From positions 1-64,000 of the forward strand of contig JABHXA010000009.1 in assembly GCA_018657495.1 (NCBI GenBank): a DNA stretch of 64,000 nt, given 5' to 3'. Positions 17,528 through 27,252 of the stretch are shown piece after piece; the first letter of the stretch is position 1, and the number at the start of each line of letters is the position of its first letter. Source of the DNA: Fidelibacterota bacterium (lineage in GTDB: Bacteria; Fidelibacterota; Marinisomatia; SCGC-AAA003-L08; JACNLC01). The notes under the pieces are model-generated. The model searched no databases. It worked only from the letters and a program-made list of their open reading frames with translations, and had not been told where the DNA came from. The position numbers and the translations under genes were made by a program.

Positions 17528-18921
17528 TTTAGCACCGATTTGATGACTTCAGTGAGAATTTTTTCCTGCCCAGGAAGAACTGCCTTCATGTCTATTCTAA
17601 AACGATTGCCATTTATGTATCCCAGAACAGGTGTTTTATAATTGCGGAACATTGCTGATAATTGTTTTGGTTTGAGAGATTTACTGAAAAAGGTCAGTGC
17701 TACAGATGGAAATTTTTCCAATGGAAGTGATCCGCTTCCTGCTTCCACAAAAGTTTTTTCTATGTCAATTCTCACATCGGTTTTATCTGAGAGTTTTATG
17801 CCGGCAAGCAGTTGGTCTGCTATAATTTTTAGCTCATCCACATCCCTTCTAAAAAGGCGTATTGTCAGATTATCTGAAGATATAACATCTGGTTTATAGT
17901 AGGTCCTAAGAATATCATCTAAAAACACATAAGTGATTTTATCACAACGCATGGCACGGTACATTGGATTTTTATGTATTTTCTTTATCAGCGCTTTTTT
18001 CCCACATATAATTCCTGATTGCGGACCTCCAAGTAATTTGTCCCCGCTAAAGGTTATTACACTCACTCCAGCGCGAATAAATTCCTTTACCTGAGGTTCT
18101 GGAGGGAGACCAATTTTTTGCATATCTGCAATTGCACCACTTCCCAAATCTACCAGTAGCGGAACTCTTCTTTTTTTACATAGAGTAGCAAGTTCTTTTA
18201 AATCGACATCATTTGTAAAACCTATAACTTTATAATTACTCGTATGCGCTACAAGTACTGCCCCAGTATTTTTACCGATCGCGTTTGCATAATCATGCAA
18301 ATGTGTTTTGTTGGTTGCACCCACTTCAATCATATTGCAGCCTGACTTCTTAATAACATCAGGAATTCTAAACGAACCACCAATTTCTACCTGTTGGCCC
18401 CTGCTAATTATCACATCCTTTTCTTCTGTGATTGAATTTAACATAATTAATACAGCGGCGGCATTGTTATTGACAATTAAGGATGCCTCAGAACCGGTTA
18501 ATGCTGAAAGCAAGTTTTCAACAATCTCTGCTCTTTCACCCCTTTTCCCTGTTGGTATATCAAGTTCTACATTTAAATATCCGCACAACTTTTTTGATAC
18601 TCGATCTATTATCTCTGAAGAAATCGGTGCCCGGCCCAAACCGGTATGGAGAATTATTCCAGTTCCATTGATTACTATGTCAAGTTTTGATTTACAGATT
18701 AGGGAAAGCTGCCAAAGAACCTTATTCATGGTATATTCCATCAAATCCGCCGGAATAATGCCTGATATCAATTCTGCTCTCACCTCACTTACCGATAAGC
18801 GAACTGATTTGCGAATGATATTATATGGTGTTGAATAGCTGGAAATGGGGATAGAATCCAACAGCTGATCAACTGAGGGAAGTTGACGGAGCAATTCCTG
18901 ATTAGTTTTTTGTTTATTCAC
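17524..18921 (-). CDS. selA: L-seryl-tRNA(Sec) selenium transferase SelA
   Basis: SelA uses PLP and selenophosphate to convert Ser-tRNA(Sec) to Sec-tRNA(Sec). The 465-residue protein has the N-terminal tRNA-binding helical domain (LLRQLPSVDQLLD), then the fold-type I PLP domain with INGTGIILHTGLGRAP, NNNAAAVLIMLN, LVDLGSGA and the PLP lysine in TFSGDKLLGGPQSGI near residue 295. All are family hallmarks. It is followed directly by selB. Together they show that the organism encodes selenoproteins, provided selD and tRNA-Sec lie elsewhere. Confidence 0.96.
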   Translation of the reverse strand: MNKQKTNQELLRQLPSVDQLLDSIPISSYSTPYNIIRKSVRLSVSEVRAELISGIIPADLMEYTMNKVLWQLSLICKSKLDIVINGTGIILHTGLGRAPISSEIIDRVSKKLCGYLNVELDIPTGKRGERAEIVENLLSALTGSEASLIVNNNAAAVLIMLNSITEEKDVIISRGQQVEIGGSFRIPDVIKKSGCNMIEVGATNKTHLHDYANAIGKNTGAVLVAHTSNYKVIGFTNDVDLKELATLCKKRRVPLLVDLGSGAIADMQKIGLPPEPQVKEFIRAGVSVITFSGDKLLGGPQSGIICGKKALIKKIHKNPMYRAMRCDKITYVFLDDILRTYYKPDVISSDNLTIRLFRRDVDELKIIADQLLAGIKLSDKTDVRIDIEKTFVEAGSGSLPLEKFPSVALTFFSKSLKPKQLSAMFRNYKTPVLGYINGNRFRIDMKAVLPGQEKILTEVIKSVLK

Positions 18922-19147
18922 TCGGAATCCCGAATTTATTATTTACATTGAGTTGATATTTTTAAAAAATATGAATTATGGAATCGTTAAACATACAGTA
19001 GTTCAATTTATCCTTACAATTGAAAGTGATGAATTATTTATGCAAATTTTAGAATTATAATTCAGGATTTGAAAAGTTTTATTATTTTAACTGGAGATAC
19101 CATATTCAGGTGGTGTATTAAATCCAAACATGATGTTCTTATATATC

Positions 19148-21733
19148 TCAGAAATTTCCAGGTATGAAAATTTTAAATTCTGTCCCTTTTGAACGATTTA
19201 TTGAAATTCTTCCTCCCAGTTGTTTTTCTGCAAGTAAATGCACCAGTTGTAAACCAAGAGTTCCAGATGTCTGAATATCTATAGATTCCGGCAGTCCAAT
19301 GCCATTATCTTTTATGATAAAAAGGGTTTCATTATCGTCATGCTTTCTGACAATTATCTCTACGGTTCCTTTTCGTTTTCCTGGAAATGCATATTTAAAA
19401 ATATTGGTCACCAGTTCGTTTATTACCAAGCCGAGCGGAATTGCAGTTGCAAGATCAAATTCGACTTTTTTCACATCTACTTTCAAGGTAATTGCATCGA
19501 TAGAAACACAATAAAAATGAAATAATTCTCTTAAAAGTGAATCAATGTAGTCCTTAAAATTTATCCTGGCATAATTTTCAGCTGCATATAAATTTTCATG
19601 AACTAAAGACATAGATCGAATTCTATTTTGACTTTCAGAAAATATTTCTGATACATGTTTGTCTTTTACTTTGTCTCCCTGAAGACTCAACAGACTAATA
19701 ATAACTTGAAAATTATTTTTTACCCTGTGATGAATTTCTTTTAATAAAATTTCCTTTTCTTCTAATGATTTCCTAATTAATTCCTCTCTGTTCATGCGAT
19801 CGGTAATATCTCTATCAATTCCTCGAAAACCAATTACCTTTGCATCTTCAATAATTGGTAAACCGCTACTTTCCAATATTCGAAACCCGCCTTTTTTATG
19901 GATATAACGTAATTTTAAATTAGTCCACCCCTCTTTTTTTTCAATAAATTTTTCCCTTATTTCAGAGACATATTTTTTATCAAAATTATAGATAAACTCA
20001 CTACTACGTTTTCCTTCCATTTCTGAAGGATTGTAGCCCAGAATATTTTCCACTGCCGGACTTGAGAAATTTATAATACCATCGAAATCGGTGGACCAAA
20101 TCCAATCTTTTGATGTCTCTATAAATGCCCCGAAGGCAATTTCACTTTTTCGAATAACTTCTTCTGATTTCTTTCGGTCTGTTATATCTTGAATTGTTCC
20201 AATCATCATTGAAGATTCCCCGTTTTCGTCGAAGCTAAATTCTCCCAATCCATGCACCCATCTAATCTGTCCATCATTTTCTCTTTGGATTCTATATTCT
20301 TTATTAAATTCTTTTTTATTATTTACGACTAAATCCTGAAAATACGACACCATATTTTCACGGTCATCATGGTATAATATATTAATCCAAACTTGTACAT
20401 CTTTGTCTCTTCTGCTATCAATGCCAAAAATTTTATAAAGAATTTCAGATCCAAACCATTCACTCGTTTTTATATTTAGGTGGTAGGAGCCTATTTGGGC
20501 GATAAGCTGTGATTCATCCAATTGTCTGATATAATCTTCAGATTCTAAATGGGCAAGTTTCACTTCGGAGATATTAATAGACATGCCAATCAGACCGATT
20601 GTTTTTCCATGTAAATCTTTATGGGGTGTAAAAGAACTTTTATAGTAGATACCATCGAGATTAACCTCCAAATGCACCATTTCTCCTGATAATGCTTTCC
20701 GTATTCCTTCAATGACAACTGGATATTGTTCATATAATTTATATGCAGATTGTCCAACCAGCTGACCTGGCATCACTCCCATTAGCTTTAACCCAGCTCC
20801 CTCAGATAATGTAATTATTCCATTTTGATCAATCATATAAATGATCTCATCAGTATTTTCAACGATATTCTTGAATTTAATCTCGCTCTCTGTTAAGGCA
20901 ATCAGGGCATTTTTTTGAATACTGATATCTTGAATTGAGAATAATAGAACATCATCTCCATTATAAATTGTTTTAGTTATAACAATTTCTTCTCGAAATG
21001 AAACATTGCCTTTTCTCAGCCCCCACCATTCAAATATTTGTGGTATACCATTTAATGCATCATGCACATATTTGTCCGCCATGGTATAATCATTTTTTTC
21101 TTGATCTCCCAAAATCTGTTCTGGATCCATCAAAAACTCTTCCCGTGTATAGCCAAATATTTTCTCTGCCGCTTTGTTTACATTTAGGATTTTTAAATTT
21201 TTATCTTTGATAAATATTGCATCTTCAGATCCATCAAAAACAGTATGAAAATTTTCTTCTGAGTTTCTTAATTTGATTAGGGACGCTTTTTTCTCTGATA
21301 CATCATGGACGACTACAAATAATATCTTACCGGCAGAACGATGAAGGATAGAGGTATATTCTTCCACATGCACTTTTGAGCCGCTGGAAAGTATATGAAT
21401 ATTTGGATATTTATTTAAAATCGAGTTTGGTTCAAATTGGTTGAAAATTTCTTCATCAGTTTGATCAGTTAACTCATGATATTTCAAAGAGGTTAGAAAG
21501 TCATTTTTGTATCCATAGAATTTGTGAGCAACTGGATTAGCATTGATTATTTTAAAAGAAATAGGACAAATTAGCAACATTATAGAGGGATGGTTCAAAA
21601 ACATCGTATCAAATGTATCCTGATAATTGTTGTCATCCGATAAGGATGTTCTTCTATTCTGAAGAAGTTCTGATTCCAAATATTTTATACGTTTATTTAA
21701 TGTATTGATTTGAGATTTCTGATTATCTGCCAT
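19148..21733 (-). CDS. Multi-PAS sensor histidine kinase (HisKA_2 type)
   Basis: This is an 861-residue protein without signal peptide or membrane segment, so a cytoplasmic sensor. After a short coiled coil (residues 5-30) it has five PAS domains at about 40-150, 157-280, 282-400, 405-525 and 530-650. The fourth is of the PAS_3 type, with FGSEILYKIFGI and HDDRENM. The kinase core starts with LLKEIHHRVKNNFQVIISLLSLQ-type sequence, the phospho-acceptor His of HisKA_2 kinases, followed by a HATPase domain with NELVTNIFKYAF and IKDNGIGLP. HisKA_2 kinases often signal in general stress or light responses. No response regulator is next to it, so its partner is unknown. Confidence 0.88.
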   Translation of the reverse strand: MADNQKSQINTLNKRIKYLESELLQNRRTSLSDDNNYQDTFDTMFLNHPSIMLLICPISFKIINANPVAHKFYGYKNDFLTSLKYHELTDQTDEEIFNQFEPNSILNKYPNIHILSSGSKVHVEEYTSILHRSAGKILFVVVHDVSEKKASLIKLRNSEENFHTVFDGSEDAIFIKDKNLKILNVNKAAEKIFGYTREEFLMDPEQILGDQEKNDYTMADKYVHDALNGIPQIFEWWGLRKGNVSFREEIVITKTIYNGDDVLLFSIQDISIQKNALIALTESEIKFKNIVENTDEIIYMIDQNGIITLSEGAGLKLMGVMPGQLVGQSAYKLYEQYPVVIEGIRKALSGEMVHLEVNLDGIYYKSSFTPHKDLHGKTIGLIGMSINISEVKLAHLESEDYIRQLDESQLIAQIGSYHLNIKTSEWFGSEILYKIFGIDSRRDKDVQVWINILYHDDRENMVSYFQDLVVNNKKEFNKEYRIQRENDGQIRWVHGLGEFSFDENGESSMMIGTIQDITDRKKSEEVIRKSEIAFGAFIETSKDWIWSTDFDGIINFSSPAVENILGYNPSEMEGKRSSEFIYNFDKKYVSEIREKFIEKKEGWTNLKLRYIHKKGGFRILESSGLPIIEDAKVIGFRGIDRDITDRMNREELIRKSLEEKEILLKEIHHRVKNNFQVIISLLSLQGDKVKDKHVSEIFSESQNRIRSMSLVHENLYAAENYARINFKDYIDSLLRELFHFYCVSIDAITLKVDVKKVEFDLATAIPLGLVINELVTNIFKYAFPGKRKGTVEIIVRKHDDNETLFIIKDNGIGLPESIDIQTSGTLGLQLVHLLAEKQLGGRISINRSKGTEFKIFIPGNF

Positions 21734-22061
21734 GAAGTTCTCTTTTGAATTTGATGAAATAATAAATTTAGACCTGGCAAGAAACGGTAAAAAGGATACT
21801 CTCTATACCCCCCATTTCTTCGCAGAATCAATTATTCAGCACAGGTTTTTTGAATAATTAATACAAAAGTAATAATTACCTGACTTTATATTAGATTAAA
21901 ATTAGAAATATAGTTTGTATTAAACAATTGGATGTTATTGTAAATACTGGAATGTGCAGTGATTTTTATTTGAGGGTATTATTTTAAATTCGGATAACCT
22001 TGAGCTATGATATCAATAATTTATTCATGGATTCAAAAAATATGGAAATATTGATTGTCTT
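21734..22061. other. Intergenic region with one inverted repeat
   Basis: This 328-nt AT-rich gap lies between the histidine kinase start and the end of the MFS gene. I see no gene. An 8-bp perfect inverted repeat (ATTATTCA at 21831-21838, TGAATAAT at 21851-21858) has a 12-nt loop with six T and may be an operator or a weak terminator for the MFS gene. Confidence 0.4.
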
Positions 22062-23222
22062 TTAGGTATTCGTTTGTATTTTCTTGTTGTAAATCCACAG
22101 GGATAAAAATACTGCCGGGATGAGTACAATTGTTAGTAACGGGAAAATATATTGAATACTAAAATACTCACCTATATAACCGCCTGCCATCATTGAAAAA
22201 GACCCGACACCAAACCCGAGTCCAGATGAAATCCCATATACCAAACCCCTGTTTCTTTTGATAGTCATATCGGCAATAAGGCTGTTATTGACAGGTTGAT
22301 AGGTAAAATTAACTGCTCCCAGAAATCCAGCGGCAATAATAAGTATTAACCCGGAGGATATTCCCATAATGAGCATAAACGGGATATTCAAGGCGATCAC
22401 CCAAATTAATAGTTTCTGTCGAGGAATTTTCTCTCCAAGACGGCCGCCAATTATCTGGCCAAATGTACCAATCAACAATACAAATGCTGTTAGCAATCCA
22501 CCGCTGGTGACAGGATCCAAGTTCAAAATAACGGATTCAGAAAAATAAATTGGCATAAAATTAAAAATACCATGATGGGCAAATCCCCAAAGAGCGGAAA
22601 CAGCAAAGATAACTATATGAACAGGTTCAATTATAGGTCCATTTTTGAGTATTTCAGCTGATTTCTGTGGTCTATCTGCCGGTAAATATTTAAAAACGAA
22701 TATTGCCCCCAGTAATGAGATACATCCCAACAGAATGAAAGCGAATCGCCAATCTGTAAAACCGGCAATACTGCCACCAATAAGCGGTCCAAGTGTCAAC
22801 CCAACACTTCCTGATATGCCGTGGTATCCCATATACCGGCTGACGTTGGTGGAATTACTGATCAGGTTTAGCCCTGCCGGATGATACAGCCCGGCGAACA
22901 TACCAAGTGTACCTAATCCGATGGCGATGACGATTAATGTTTTAGCCAATGAAATAATTACAACGGAGAGGGAAATACCTATAAAATATATACCTAGAAC
23001 ATTTTTTGAACCGATTTTATCAACAAGATATCCCGCTGGAAAGGCTGCCAATCCAAATAGCAGAAACTGGATGGTACCTAATTGACCAAGTACAACGAGA
23101 GAAACTTGAAATTCATTTTTAATAACAATCATAATAGCTGGATATATGAGTGTAATGCTATGCACAAGCATATGTCCAATTGCGGTGGATGTAAAAATAA
23201 TTGATGATGAATTTTTGAACAT
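22062..23222 (-). CDS. Major facilitator superfamily transporter
   Basis: This is a 386-residue integral membrane protein with about 12 predicted segments. The loop between segments 2 and 3 has AAFPAGYLVDKIGSKN, a form of MFS motif A, and the matching loop in the second half has GQIIGGRLGEKIPRQK. The arrangement FAGLYHPAGLNLIS after segment 4 is seen in the fosmidomycin-resistance (Fsr)-like and related efflux groups. Substrate cannot be told from sequence. It precedes the terminator of the rplS operon on the same strand but reads on its own. Confidence 0.85.
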   Translation of the reverse strand: MFKNSSSIIFTSTAIGHMLVHSITLIYPAIMIVIKNEFQVSLVVLGQLGTIQFLLFGLAAFPAGYLVDKIGSKNVLGIYFIGISLSVVIISLAKTLIVIAIGLGTLGMFAGLYHPAGLNLISNSTNVSRYMGYHGISGSVGLTLGPLIGGSIAGFTDWRFAFILLGCISLLGAIFVFKYLPADRPQKSAEILKNGPIIEPVHIVIFAVSALWGFAHHGIFNFMPIYFSESVILNLDPVTSGGLLTAFVLLIGTFGQIIGGRLGEKIPRQKLLIWVIALNIPFMLIMGISSGLILIIAAGFLGAVNFTYQPVNNSLIADMTIKRNRGLVYGISSGLGFGVGSFSMMAGGYIGEYFSIQYIFPLLTIVLIPAVFLSLWIYNKKIQTNT

Positions 23223-23246
23223 GATACCTCTGTTAATTCCAATAAA

Positions 23247-23283
23247 AAAAGCCCCTGATTGAATAAATCAAAAAGGAGCTTTT
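23247..23283 (-). terminator. Rho-independent terminator after rplS
   Basis: On the minus strand, AAAGCTCC pairs with GGGGCTTT around an imperfect inner stem, and seven T follow. It lies 20 nt past the rplS stop and ends the ffh-to-rplS operon. Confidence 0.75.
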
Positions 23284-23303
23284 ACAATTATAGATATATA
23301 GAT

Positions 23304-23648
23304 TTATAATCTTTCTTTAATCCTCGAAGCTTTTCCTTTCCTATCCCTGAGATAGTAAAGCTTTGCCCTTCGTACTTTACCTTGTTTAATTACTTTGATA
23401 GAGTCGATATTTGGTGAATGCAAAGGAAATATTCTTTCAACACCAATTCCATTTGATATTTTTCTTACAGTGAATGTTTTATCAATCCCACCACCGGAAG
23501 AAATCGCAATTACAACTCCTTCATACATCTGAATTCTGGTTCGATTACCTTCACGTACGGTAACACCTATTGCAACAGTATCACCTGATCTGAATTCAGG
23601 TATATCTGATTTTAAATCATTCTCGGTTGCTATTTTTAATTTATCCAT
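23304..23648 (-). CDS. rplS: 50S ribosomal protein L19
   Basis: This is a 114-residue bL19, at the 30S-50S interface. It shows [30 protein letters not shown], the glycine stretch and [20 protein letters not shown], then [18 protein letters not shown], all classic. The frame stays open upstream to 23738, but the ATG at 23648 overlaps the trmD stop by one base (TAATG) and gives the standard N-terminus, so that start is chosen. Last gene of the SRP/S16 operon, followed by a terminator. Confidence 0.96.
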   Translation of the reverse strand: MDKLKIATENDLKSDIPEFRSGDTVAIGVTVREGNRTRIQMYEGVVIAISSGGGIDKTFTVRKISNGIGVERIFPLHSPNIDSIKVIKQGKVRRAKLYYLRDRKGKASRIKERL

Positions 23649-24364
23649 TATTTTTCCGTTTTTGTTAAATCTAAATATTTCTTGTATAAATCCGGTCTTC
23701 GGATTTTTGTCTTTTCCACTTGTTTGGCCAATTTCCACTCGGCAATTTTCCGATGATGGCCTGACAGAAGAATTTCCGGCGTCGTCATGCCGCGATACTT
23801 TTCAGGTCTTGTGAAATGTGGATGATCCAGTAAATTTCCTGAAAATGAATCTGTTTCAGCCGACTCAAATGTGTTTATCACACCCGGGATCCGTCTAATC
23901 ACGGTGTCAGCAATTATAAGCGCTGGCAGTTCACCTCCCGTCAAGACATAATCACCAATGGAAATTTCATCAGTAACCAAATTATCTCTAACCCGTTGGT
24001 CGATTCCTTTGTAGTGCCCATTGATAAATATCAATTGTTCACATTTTGATAATTCGTCAGACATTTCCTGGTTTAATGTCTTACCATCTGGTGTTGGAAA
24101 AATAACTCTTGTTTGTTTTCCTGAAATACCATCATCAAGAATCTCATCGAATATGCGAAACAGCGGCTCTGGTTTCATGACCATGCCTGCCCCACCACCA
24201 AATGGATAATCGTCTATTCGATAATGAGGTGGATCGGCATATTCAAACAAATCATGCACAAAATACTGCGTGAGTTTCTTTTTCTCGGCAATTTTCAGGA
24301 TACTCTCACCGATCACTGCATGAACCATATCTTTAAATGGTGTAATGAAATGAATCTTTATCAT
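23648..24364 (-). CDS. trmD: tRNA (guanine-N1)-methyltransferase TrmD
   Basis: TrmD makes m1G37 in tRNAs, preventing +1 frameshifting. The 238-residue protein has the trefoil-knot SPOUT fold motifs [28 protein letters not shown] and [20 protein letters not shown], with [12 protein letters not shown] in the C-terminal domain. Length is normal. Its ATG overlaps the rimM stop by 4 nt (ATGA) and its stop overlaps rplS by 1 nt, so rimM-trmD-rplS are translationally coupled. Confidence 0.97.
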   Translation of the reverse strand: MIKIHFITPFKDMVHAVIGESILKIAEKKKLTQYFVHDLFEYADPPHYRIDDYPFGGGAGMVMKPEPLFRIFDEILDDGISGKQTRVIFPTPDGKTLNQEMSDELSKCEQLIFINGHYKGIDQRVRDNLVTDEISIGDYVLTGGELPALIIADTVIRRIPGVINTFESAETDSFSGNLLDHPHFTRPEKYRGMTTPEILLSGHHRKIAEWKLAKQVEKTKIRRPDLYKKYLDLTKTEK

Positions 24365-24927
24365 CCGTCGAGCAATCCGTCAATCACATTTATTGTAAGA
24401 CATTTTTTCTCAAAGTCAATAAGCTTTATAAATTCATCAACTGCAGGTATAAGAATTTCTTTTTCTTTATAATCCAACACAATAACGTCATTTGCCGGAT
24501 AACTTAACACATTCTTTATGCAGCCAATAAATTCATTCTTGTCTGAAAAAACAGACATTCCCACCAAATCCAGAAGATAATATTCATCATCATCAACAGG
24601 TGGTAATAATTCTTTCTGAACCCAGATTATGCTTTCTCTCCAGGTATCAGCATCATCAATTGATGATAACTCAAAAAACTTTATAATTACTTTTGAGGAA
24701 CCATATCGAATCATTTCGATACGAAAATCCCCTGATAATCCTCTGTCATTTTTAAGTGTTACTGGAACATTTTCCTGTAAAACCCGAGAGGATTTATTAA
24801 ATAATAATATTTTTATTTCGCCCTTTAACCCGTGGGGCTTCAGAATTTTACCGATTTCAATAAGAGAATCGGAAGTAGAGCTATTCAATAATTTCGAGGA
24901 TCGCTCTCTTGCCGCCTTCTTTAGCAT
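24361..24927 (-). CDS. rimM: 16S rRNA processing protein RimM
   Basis: RimM helps mature the 30S head and binds S19. The 188-residue reading has the N-terminal barrel IEIGKILKPHGLKGEIKI and the C-terminal PRC-barrel with YYLLDLVGMSVF and a VLIPAVDEFI-like EILIPAVDEFIK strand. The start is uncertain. ATG at 24927 makes a 47-nt overlap with the KH-domain gene and a long N-terminus, while TTG at 24888 gives 175 residues and an 8-nt overlap, closer to the family. Neither has a clear Shine-Dalgarno. Confidence 0.92.
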   Translation of the reverse strand: MLKKAARERSSKLLNSSTSDSLIEIGKILKPHGLKGEIKILLFNKSSRVLQENVPVTLKNDRGLSGDFRIEMIRYGSSKVIIKFFELSSIDDADTWRESIIWVQKELLPPVDDDEYYLLDLVGMSVFSDKNEFIGCIKNVLSYPANDVIVLDYKEKEILIPAVDEFIKLIDFEKKCLTINVIDGLLDG

Positions 24928-25114
24928 TGGCGGCTGATATTAGCACTCGGATTGCACCCACATTTTTCCCACGTTTTCCAATTACCTTGCCCAAATCATC
25001 TTTGACAACGGTTAATTCGAAAATTCGAGTCGTATCACTTTCAACCACATTAACTTTCACTTCATCCGGACTATCGACTATTGCTTTTACAATAGTAACT
25101 AATAAATCTTTCAT
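24881..25114 (-). CDS. khpA: KH-domain RNA-binding protein KhpA
   Basis: This is a 77-residue single KH domain with the GKVIGKRGKN loop (GxxG at 46-49). Small KH proteins of this type (YlqC/KhpA) bind RNA and, in Gram-positives, influence division; here the role is likely ribosome or RNA linked. Position between rpsP and rimM is the conserved one. Downstream it overlaps rimM. Confidence 0.92.
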   Translation of the reverse strand: MKDLLVTIVKAIVDSPDEVKVNVVESDTTRIFELTVVKDDLGKVIGKRGKNVGAIRVLISAANAKEGGKRAILEIIE

Positions 25115-25163
25115 GTTCTACCTCTGTTATTTGATTTACTCATTCCATCTACTCGGAACCGTA

Positions 25164-25655
25164 CTATTTTGTCACAGGTTCTGCTTCAGAATTTTCTTCG
25201 GTAGATTCTTCAGATTCAACTTCAGATTCTGAATTATCATCGGCTACATCATTAGAGTCTTCAACTTCCATTGTTTCTTCTTCGACTACATCGATTACTA
25301 GATTCGGTTGTTTGCTGACAGTTTCAGCTTTGTTTTCCTTATCCGTTTTCCACTTTTCCAGCTCTAATTTTATTTCTTCTTCGGTTTTACCCAATTTCAG
25401 AAGGTGCAATTTATAATTGACGCCCAATCTTTTTAGAATATTTGACATAGTTGGAGAAGGAATTGCACCTTGCTCTATCCAGTAAATCACCCTATCTTCA
25501 TCTAATTGAACTTTATCTTTTCCCACTACAGGATCAAACCAGCCAATTTTTTCAATTTCACGACCATCGCGGCGTGTTCGAGAGTCCATTACAACAATTC
25601 TATAAAACGGACGTTTTTTTCTTCCTATTCTTTTTAATCGGATCTTTACTGACAA
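25164..25655 (-). CDS. rpsP: 30S ribosomal protein S16 with long acidic tail
   Basis: The first about 80 residues are a normal bS16: VKIRLKRIGRKKRPFYRIVV, DSRTRRDGREIEKIGWFDPV and AIPSPTMSNILKRLG. The protein then continues to 163 residues, about twice the core. The part after about residue 117 is very rich in Glu, Asp and Ser (for example NDVADDNSESEVESEES). Extended S16 tails occur in FCB bacteria. The tail is probably disordered, and its role is unknown. The gene follows ffh by 13 nt in the ffh-to-rplS operon. Confidence 0.95.
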   Translation of the reverse strand: MSVKIRLKRIGRKKRPFYRIVVMDSRTRRDGREIEKIGWFDPVVGKDKVQLDEDRVIYWIEQGAIPSPTMSNILKRLGVNYKLHLLKLGKTEEEIKLELEKWKTDKENKAETVSKQPNLVIDVVEEETMEVEDSNDVADDNSESEVESEESTEENSEAEPVTK

Positions 25656-25668
25656 GGTATACCTTTCT

Positions 25669-26985
25669 TTAATTTAGTCCAAACGGGATGCGACCTTTTT
25701 TCATGTTTCCCATGTTACGCATCATTTTTTTCATCTGTGAAAACTGTTTCAGAAGCTGATTTACTTCAAATACAGGTCTTCCGGCTCCTCTGGCAATTCT
25801 TTTTCGCCTCGAGCCATTAATAATTTCAGGCTTTTTTCTTTCATCAACTGTCATTGAATTAATAATCGCTTCAACCCACACCAATTGTTTTTCATCTACT
25901 TTCATCCCTTTCAGTTTTCCTGCTCCAGGAATCATATTCATCATTTGGGATAACGGACCCATACTTTGAATTTGCTTTAACTGACTTTTAAAATCTTCAA
26001 GGGTAAAAGTGTTACTCACCAGTCTTTTCTGTAATCGTTCAGCTTCTTTCTCATCGATTACAGACTGGGCTTTTTCAACAAAAGTAACGATGTCTCCCAT
26101 GCCGAGAATTCTTTTTGATAATCGGTCAGGATGAAATATCTCGATTGCCTCGATTCCTTCCCCGGTACCAATAAATTTTACAGGTTGTCCAGTTATTTTC
26201 CTGATCGAAAGCGCTGCGCCACCCCTGGCGTCACCATCCATTTTGGTTAAAATGATGCCGGAAAGGTCAGCGGTCTGAGAGAATGCCATTGAAGAATTCA
26301 CTGCATCCTGCCCTGTCATACCATCAGCTACAAAAAATATCTCAGTTGGATTAGCAACATGAATGATTTGTTTCAGCTCATCCATGAGTCCATCATCGAC
26401 ATGAAGCCGACCAGCAGTATCAATTATAACCACATCGCATTGTAATTCCTTACTCCGTGACAAACCATTTTTGACCACCTGAGCAGGATCACTAATTCGC
26501 TCTACATATACCGGCACGTTTATCTGCCGGCCCAGTACTTCAAGCTGATCCATTGCCGCTGGTCTTTGCAAATCTGCTGCAATAAGGAATGGTTTTTTAT
26601 TATGCCTGATTTTCAAAAAACGAGCAATCTTTGCAGAACTGGTTGTTTTACCAGAACCCTGCAAACCCGCCATAACAATGACTGTCTGACCTGAAGAATT
26701 AAAGCGGATACCCTGTTGGTCACCTCCAAGGAATTCAGTAAGTTCATCCTGAAGGATTTTTATAAATTGCTGACCGGGTTTTACCGAGGTCAACACAAGA
26801 CCACCTTGAGCTTTTTCCTTAACTTGTTTTACAAAATCACGGGCGACTTTGAAATTCACATCTGCTTCCAACAATGCCCGACGAACATCTCGCATGGCAT
26901 CCTCAATATTCACTTCCGAAATTTTGCCCTGACCCTTAATATTTTTTAGCGCCCTGGCAAGTCGATCCTGTAATTGCTCAAACAT
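25669..26985 (-). CDS. ffh: Signal recognition particle protein Ffh
   Basis: Ffh binds signal sequences on ribosomes with 4.5S RNA and docks on FtsY. The 438-residue protein has the N domain (MFEQLQDRLARALKNIKGQG, ALLEADVNFKV), G domain motifs GLQGSGKTTSSAK, DTAGRLHVDDGLM, TKMDGDARGGAAL and GTGEGIEAIEIFHPDR, and the methionine-rich M domain including GPLSQMMNMIPG and QMKKMMRNMGNMKKG. It is the first gene of its operon. No Shine-Dalgarno stands out. Confidence 0.97.
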   Translation of the reverse strand: MFEQLQDRLARALKNIKGQGKISEVNIEDAMRDVRRALLEADVNFKVARDFVKQVKEKAQGGLVLTSVKPGQQFIKILQDELTEFLGGDQQGIRFNSSGQTVIVMAGLQGSGKTTSSAKIARFLKIRHNKKPFLIAADLQRPAAMDQLEVLGRQINVPVYVERISDPAQVVKNGLSRSKELQCDVVIIDTAGRLHVDDGLMDELKQIIHVANPTEIFFVADGMTGQDAVNSSMAFSQTADLSGIILTKMDGDARGGAALSIRKITGQPVKFIGTGEGIEAIEIFHPDRLSKRILGMGDIVTFVEKAQSVIDEKEAERLQKRLVSNTFTLEDFKSQLKQIQSMGPLSQMMNMIPGAGKLKGMKVDEKQLVWVEAIINSMTVDERKKPEIINGSRRKRIARGAGRPVFEVNQLLKQFSQMKKMMRNMGNMKKGRIPFGLN

Positions 26986-27252
26986 TTTTTAATTAAACTT
27001 CAAAAAACAGGTTAATAAACAGCCGGTAAAATTAAATTGAAAAAAAGACGGGTGCAAGTTAAATGGTGATTCTAAAGTCAAAATTATCTTTCATCTTATT
27101 TGATTGATATCCATATACATATTTTATTTACCACCTTATAATTTGCTTTGGGGATTTCAGTTTGATTCAAAACATTCCAAATTCTTATCAATTGTTTGGA
27201 TTATTCGAACAACAAAAGCTTATCATTTTTGTAATTATCAAAAAAGAATAAA

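Noticed and set aside
18308-18838. 176-codon open frame antisense to selA
   Set aside because: Lies entirely within selA, with no domain and no ribosome binding site.
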